NCBI GenBank assembly: GCA_026982145.1
Contig: JALSHQ010000003.1
Coordinates: 1-7,165, forward strand
Length of the DNA: 7,165 nt
Direction of reading: 5' to 3'
Source of the DNA: Gammaproteobacteria bacterium
Lineage (GTDB): Bacteria; Pseudomonadota; Gammaproteobacteria; SZUA-140
The notes under the pieces were generated by a model. The model did no database searches. It was not told where the DNA came from and was given only the letters and a program-made list of their open reading frames with translations. Positions 5,829 to 7,165 of the stretch are shown piece after piece (the first letter of the stretch is position 1; each line of letters opens with the position of its first letter). The position numbers and the translations under genes were made by a program.

Positions 5829-6092
5829 ATGAAAAAACTCTTTGTTGGCAACCTACCTGCCACCACTAATGAGATTGAAGTTACCGAACTCTTTTCACAA
5901 TTCGGCAAGGTGCGTTCTATTAAGCTGGCAACTGATGTCTTCACCAGTAAATGCAAAGGGTTTGGGTTTATCGAAATGGAAGGGCATGAAGCCCGCGCGG
6001 CGATTTCTGGTCTCAATGGTAAAGACTTTAGCGGTAGACCACTGCGGGTCAATTTTGAAGAGCCCAAAGGAAGGCGTGGTGGCCGACGCTAG
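5829..6092 (+). CDS. Single-RRM RNA-binding protein
   Basis: An 87-residue protein consisting of one RNA recognition motif and a short basic tail. RNP2 is LFVGNL at 4-9 and RNP1 is KGFGFIEM at 43-50; F5, F45 and F47 are the expected RNA-stacking aromatics. The order beta1 (KKLFVGNL), helix (EIEVTELFSQFG), beta2 (VRSIKLATD), beta3 (KGFGFIEM), helix (HEARAAISGLNG), beta4 (RPLRVNFEEP) is that of a complete RRM. The tail, KGRRGGRR at 80-87, resembles the glycine- and arginine-rich ends of eukaryotic and cyanobacterial RNA-binding proteins. In cyanobacteria such proteins are often cold-induced, and small RRM proteins also occur widely in proteobacteria; their bacterial targets are poorly known. 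AAGGA at 5817-5821 fixes the start. It lies 120 bases after csp on the same strand, consistent with joint cold or RNA-structure response, though that is inferred from position. Confidence 0.93.
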   Translation: MKKLFVGNLPATTNEIEVTELFSQFGKVRSIKLATDVFTSKCKGFGFIEMEGHEARAAISGLNGKDFSGRPLRVNFEEPKGRRGGRR

Positions 6093-6130
6093 TCGCAACC
6101 CTGCTATCAACATTTCGCCTCGGGTCAGTC

Positions 6131-6165
6131 GCCGAATAATGAGTGCTTAATAAAAAATTTTCGGC
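6131..6165. terminator. Weak inverted repeat in the convergent rrm/phosphatase spacer
   Basis: GCCGAA (6131-6136) and TTCGGC (6160-6165) are perfect six-base complements around a 23-base AT-rich loop. The site falls 39 bases after the rrm stop and before the end of the oppositely oriented phosphatase gene, where a shared terminator would be expected. Neither strand shows a proper U-tract after the stem, so terminator function is only a guess. Confidence 0.25.
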
Positions 6166-6183
6166 AACTTCCCACGCATCAAG

Positions 6184-6221
6184 CACCATTCTCACCATTA
6201 AGCGCCCCAAGCTAAGCGCCC
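6184..6221. repeat. Short direct repeats in the convergent spacer
   Basis: TAAGCGCCC occurs at 6199-6207 and again at 6213-6221, a 14-base step. Just before it CACCATT occurs at 6184-6190 and 6193-6199, a 9-base step. They are non-coding and lie between the 3' ends of two genes. They look like slippage or decayed duplication; no function is evident. Confidence 0.4.
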
Positions 6222-6237
6222 AATCCCCAACACTGAC

Positions 6238-7047
6238 TTACTTTCCGTCAGATTCAATTCCCAACCATGCAATCCACTCATCAAATAACGCCTTGTTAAG
6301 GGCGGCAACGGCTGAGCGCGACTCAAGGCTCACTGACAGCACCGGTTCACCATCGAGCGTCATCGAATGCCCCCCTGCCTCATGTAACACAAGGCTTGCC
6401 GCGCCGTAATCCCAAATGCGCTGTCGCCCATGCAGATAAACATGGCAGCGCCCTGCCGCGACCCAGCACCACTCCAGCGCCACCGCGCCGATATTGCGTT
6501 GCGAGCTAAAGGGCTTTTCGTCGATAATGCGCATGGCTAGCGCCCGCGGCAATCTTTTCAGGTCGATCAGGCCGATCCCTTTCGCCAGTGGCGGTTCAGG
6601 TATTCGCTGCCCTAGTGGCTCACCATTGAGCCAGCTTCCCCCGCCTTTGATCGCACTGAAGCATTCATCTCGCATCGGATCATAGACCACCCCTAGGAGC
6701 ACTTCGCCCTCTTTTAGCAACGACAGAGAGACGGCACAAAAAGGGATGCCAGCGGCAAAGTTGCTGGTGCCATCCACCGGGTCTAGGCACCACACTGCCT
6801 GCTCCTTTGTATTCAACAGTGCACTCTGCTCTGCTTCGCTCATCTCTTCGCCAACGAATAAAATTTCAGGACATTGTGCTTCTAGTGCGCCTTCAATCGT
6901 TTGCTGCACCGCACGGTCTGCTTCGGTCACAATGCTGCCATCGTCTTTATATTCACGCGTGCTATGAGTAAAGCGAGGCATTAACTCCTGCTTGGCTGCA
7001 TTGATCACAATTTCAATCACAGCGCTTAAGTCGGGTAGCAACATCAC
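6238..7047 (-). CDS. Inositol-monophosphatase-family phosphatase
   Basis: A 269-residue member of the metal-dependent, lithium-sensitive phosphatase superfamily that includes SuhB, CysQ and HisN-type histidinol phosphatases; members remove phosphate from sugar, inositol, nucleotide or histidinol phosphates. Visible motifs: GSIVTEADRAVQ (37-48), GEE with metal ligand E67, DPVDGTSNF (89-97) with ligands D89 and D92, and WDYGAASLVLHEAGG (212-226) with D213. All metal ligands are present, so it should be active, but the exact substrate cannot be read from sequence. The start is GTG 7047, eight bases after AAGGAG (7056-7061) and sharing its G with the stop codon of the gene upstream (TAGTG). ATG 7044 is an alternative start one codon later. 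The overlap indicates translational coupling in an operon. Confidence 0.92.
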   Translation of the reverse strand: MMLLPDLSAVIEIVINAAKQELMPRFTHSTREYKDDGSIVTEADRAVQQTIEGALEAQCPEILFVGEEMSEAEQSALLNTKEQAVWCLDPVDGTSNFAAGIPFCAVSLSLLKEGEVLLGVVYDPMRDECFSAIKGGGSWLNGEPLGQRIPEPPLAKGIGLIDLKRLPRALAMRIIDEKPFSSQRNIGAVALEWCWVAAGRCHVYLHGRQRIWDYGAASLVLHEAGGHSMTLDGEPVLSVSLESRSAVAALNKALFDEWIAWLGIESDGK

Positions 7048-7165
7048 TATTTTTTCTCCTTCAATACCACACCATCAAACACAATACCGTTCCAGCCGTG
7101 AATCATAAAATTTCTGATGTTAGCGTGGTCATCACTATCAGGGTGCTGCAACACATCAATCCGAT
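7047..7165 (-). CDS. C-terminal end of an unrecognised protein, coupled to the phosphatase gene (5' end cut by window)
   Basis: On the minus strand one frame is open from the window edge to TAG at 7049-7047, giving 38 complete codons from base 7163. The C-terminus includes RIDVLQHPDSDD, then NFMIHGWNGIVFDGV and ends LKEKK. I do not recognise the family. Reality is supported by the open frame, by the stop codon sharing a base with the GTG of the phosphatase gene, and by that gene's Shine-Dalgarno being placed inside this frame (7061-7056). The composition is soluble and ends in a charged tail; no membrane segment is visible in this part. Confidence 0.65.
   Translation of the reverse strand, partial: RIDVLQHPDSDDHANIRNFMIHGWNGIVFDGVVLKEKK

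Noticed and set aside
6233..6251. CTGAC/GTCAG inverted repeat across the phosphatase stop codon
   Set aside because: Only five base pairs, it overlaps coding sequence and is followed by a G-rich rather than T-rich stretch on the coding strand, so it is not a credible terminator.

Overview
The window looks like chromosomal DNA from a motile, moderate-GC gammaproteobacterium. The cobalamin-dependent methionine synthase is almost exactly the length of the Escherichia coli enzyme (1225 versus 1227 residues) and keeps all its signature motifs. A CspA-type cold-shock protein, a single-domain RRM protein and a likely chemotaxis receptor fit the same group. Genus or species cannot be named from this sequence. 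I see no insertion sequence, integrase, tRNA, rRNA, CRISPR array or phage gene, so this reads as ordinary core or near-core chromosome. I do not see a new multi-gene system. The points of interest are mostly in the non-coding DNA.

Layout. (1) Positions 1-304, minus strand: 5' part of a membrane protein with two transmembrane helices and a HAMP domain, probably a methyl-accepting chemotaxis protein, cut by the window edge. Upstream lies a flagellar-type (sigma28/FliA-like) promoter, and behind it an 80-bp stretch of competing inverted repeats. (2) 519-4196, minus: metH, complete with all four domains. (3) 4197-4559: a 363-bp AT-rich divergent spacer with several palindromes and a good sigma70-like promoter pointing right. 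(4) 4560-5243, plus: a TetR/AcrR-type repressor with no obvious partner gene. (5) 5244-5504: hairpins, a probable promoter and a leader of about 120 nt for the next gene. (6) 5505-5708, plus: a 67-residue CspA-family cold-shock protein, followed by a strong hairpin terminator. (7) 5829-6092, plus: an 87-residue RRM RNA-binding protein with a hairpin directly against its ribosome binding site. (8) 6238-7047, minus: an inositol-monophosphatase-family phosphatase. (9) 7047-7165, minus: the 3' end of an unrecognised gene whose stop codon overlaps the start of the phosphatase gene.

How the genes relate. metH recycles homocysteine to methionine and so feeds S-adenosylmethionine, the methyl donor for chemotaxis receptor methylation; any link to the receptor gene beside it is position only. 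The csp and rrm genes form a small same-strand pair of single-domain RNA-binding proteins. Leader hairpins at both, and a terminator between them, suggest control at the RNA level, possibly by temperature. The phosphatase and the truncated gene upstream of it form a translationally coupled pair that converges on rrm.
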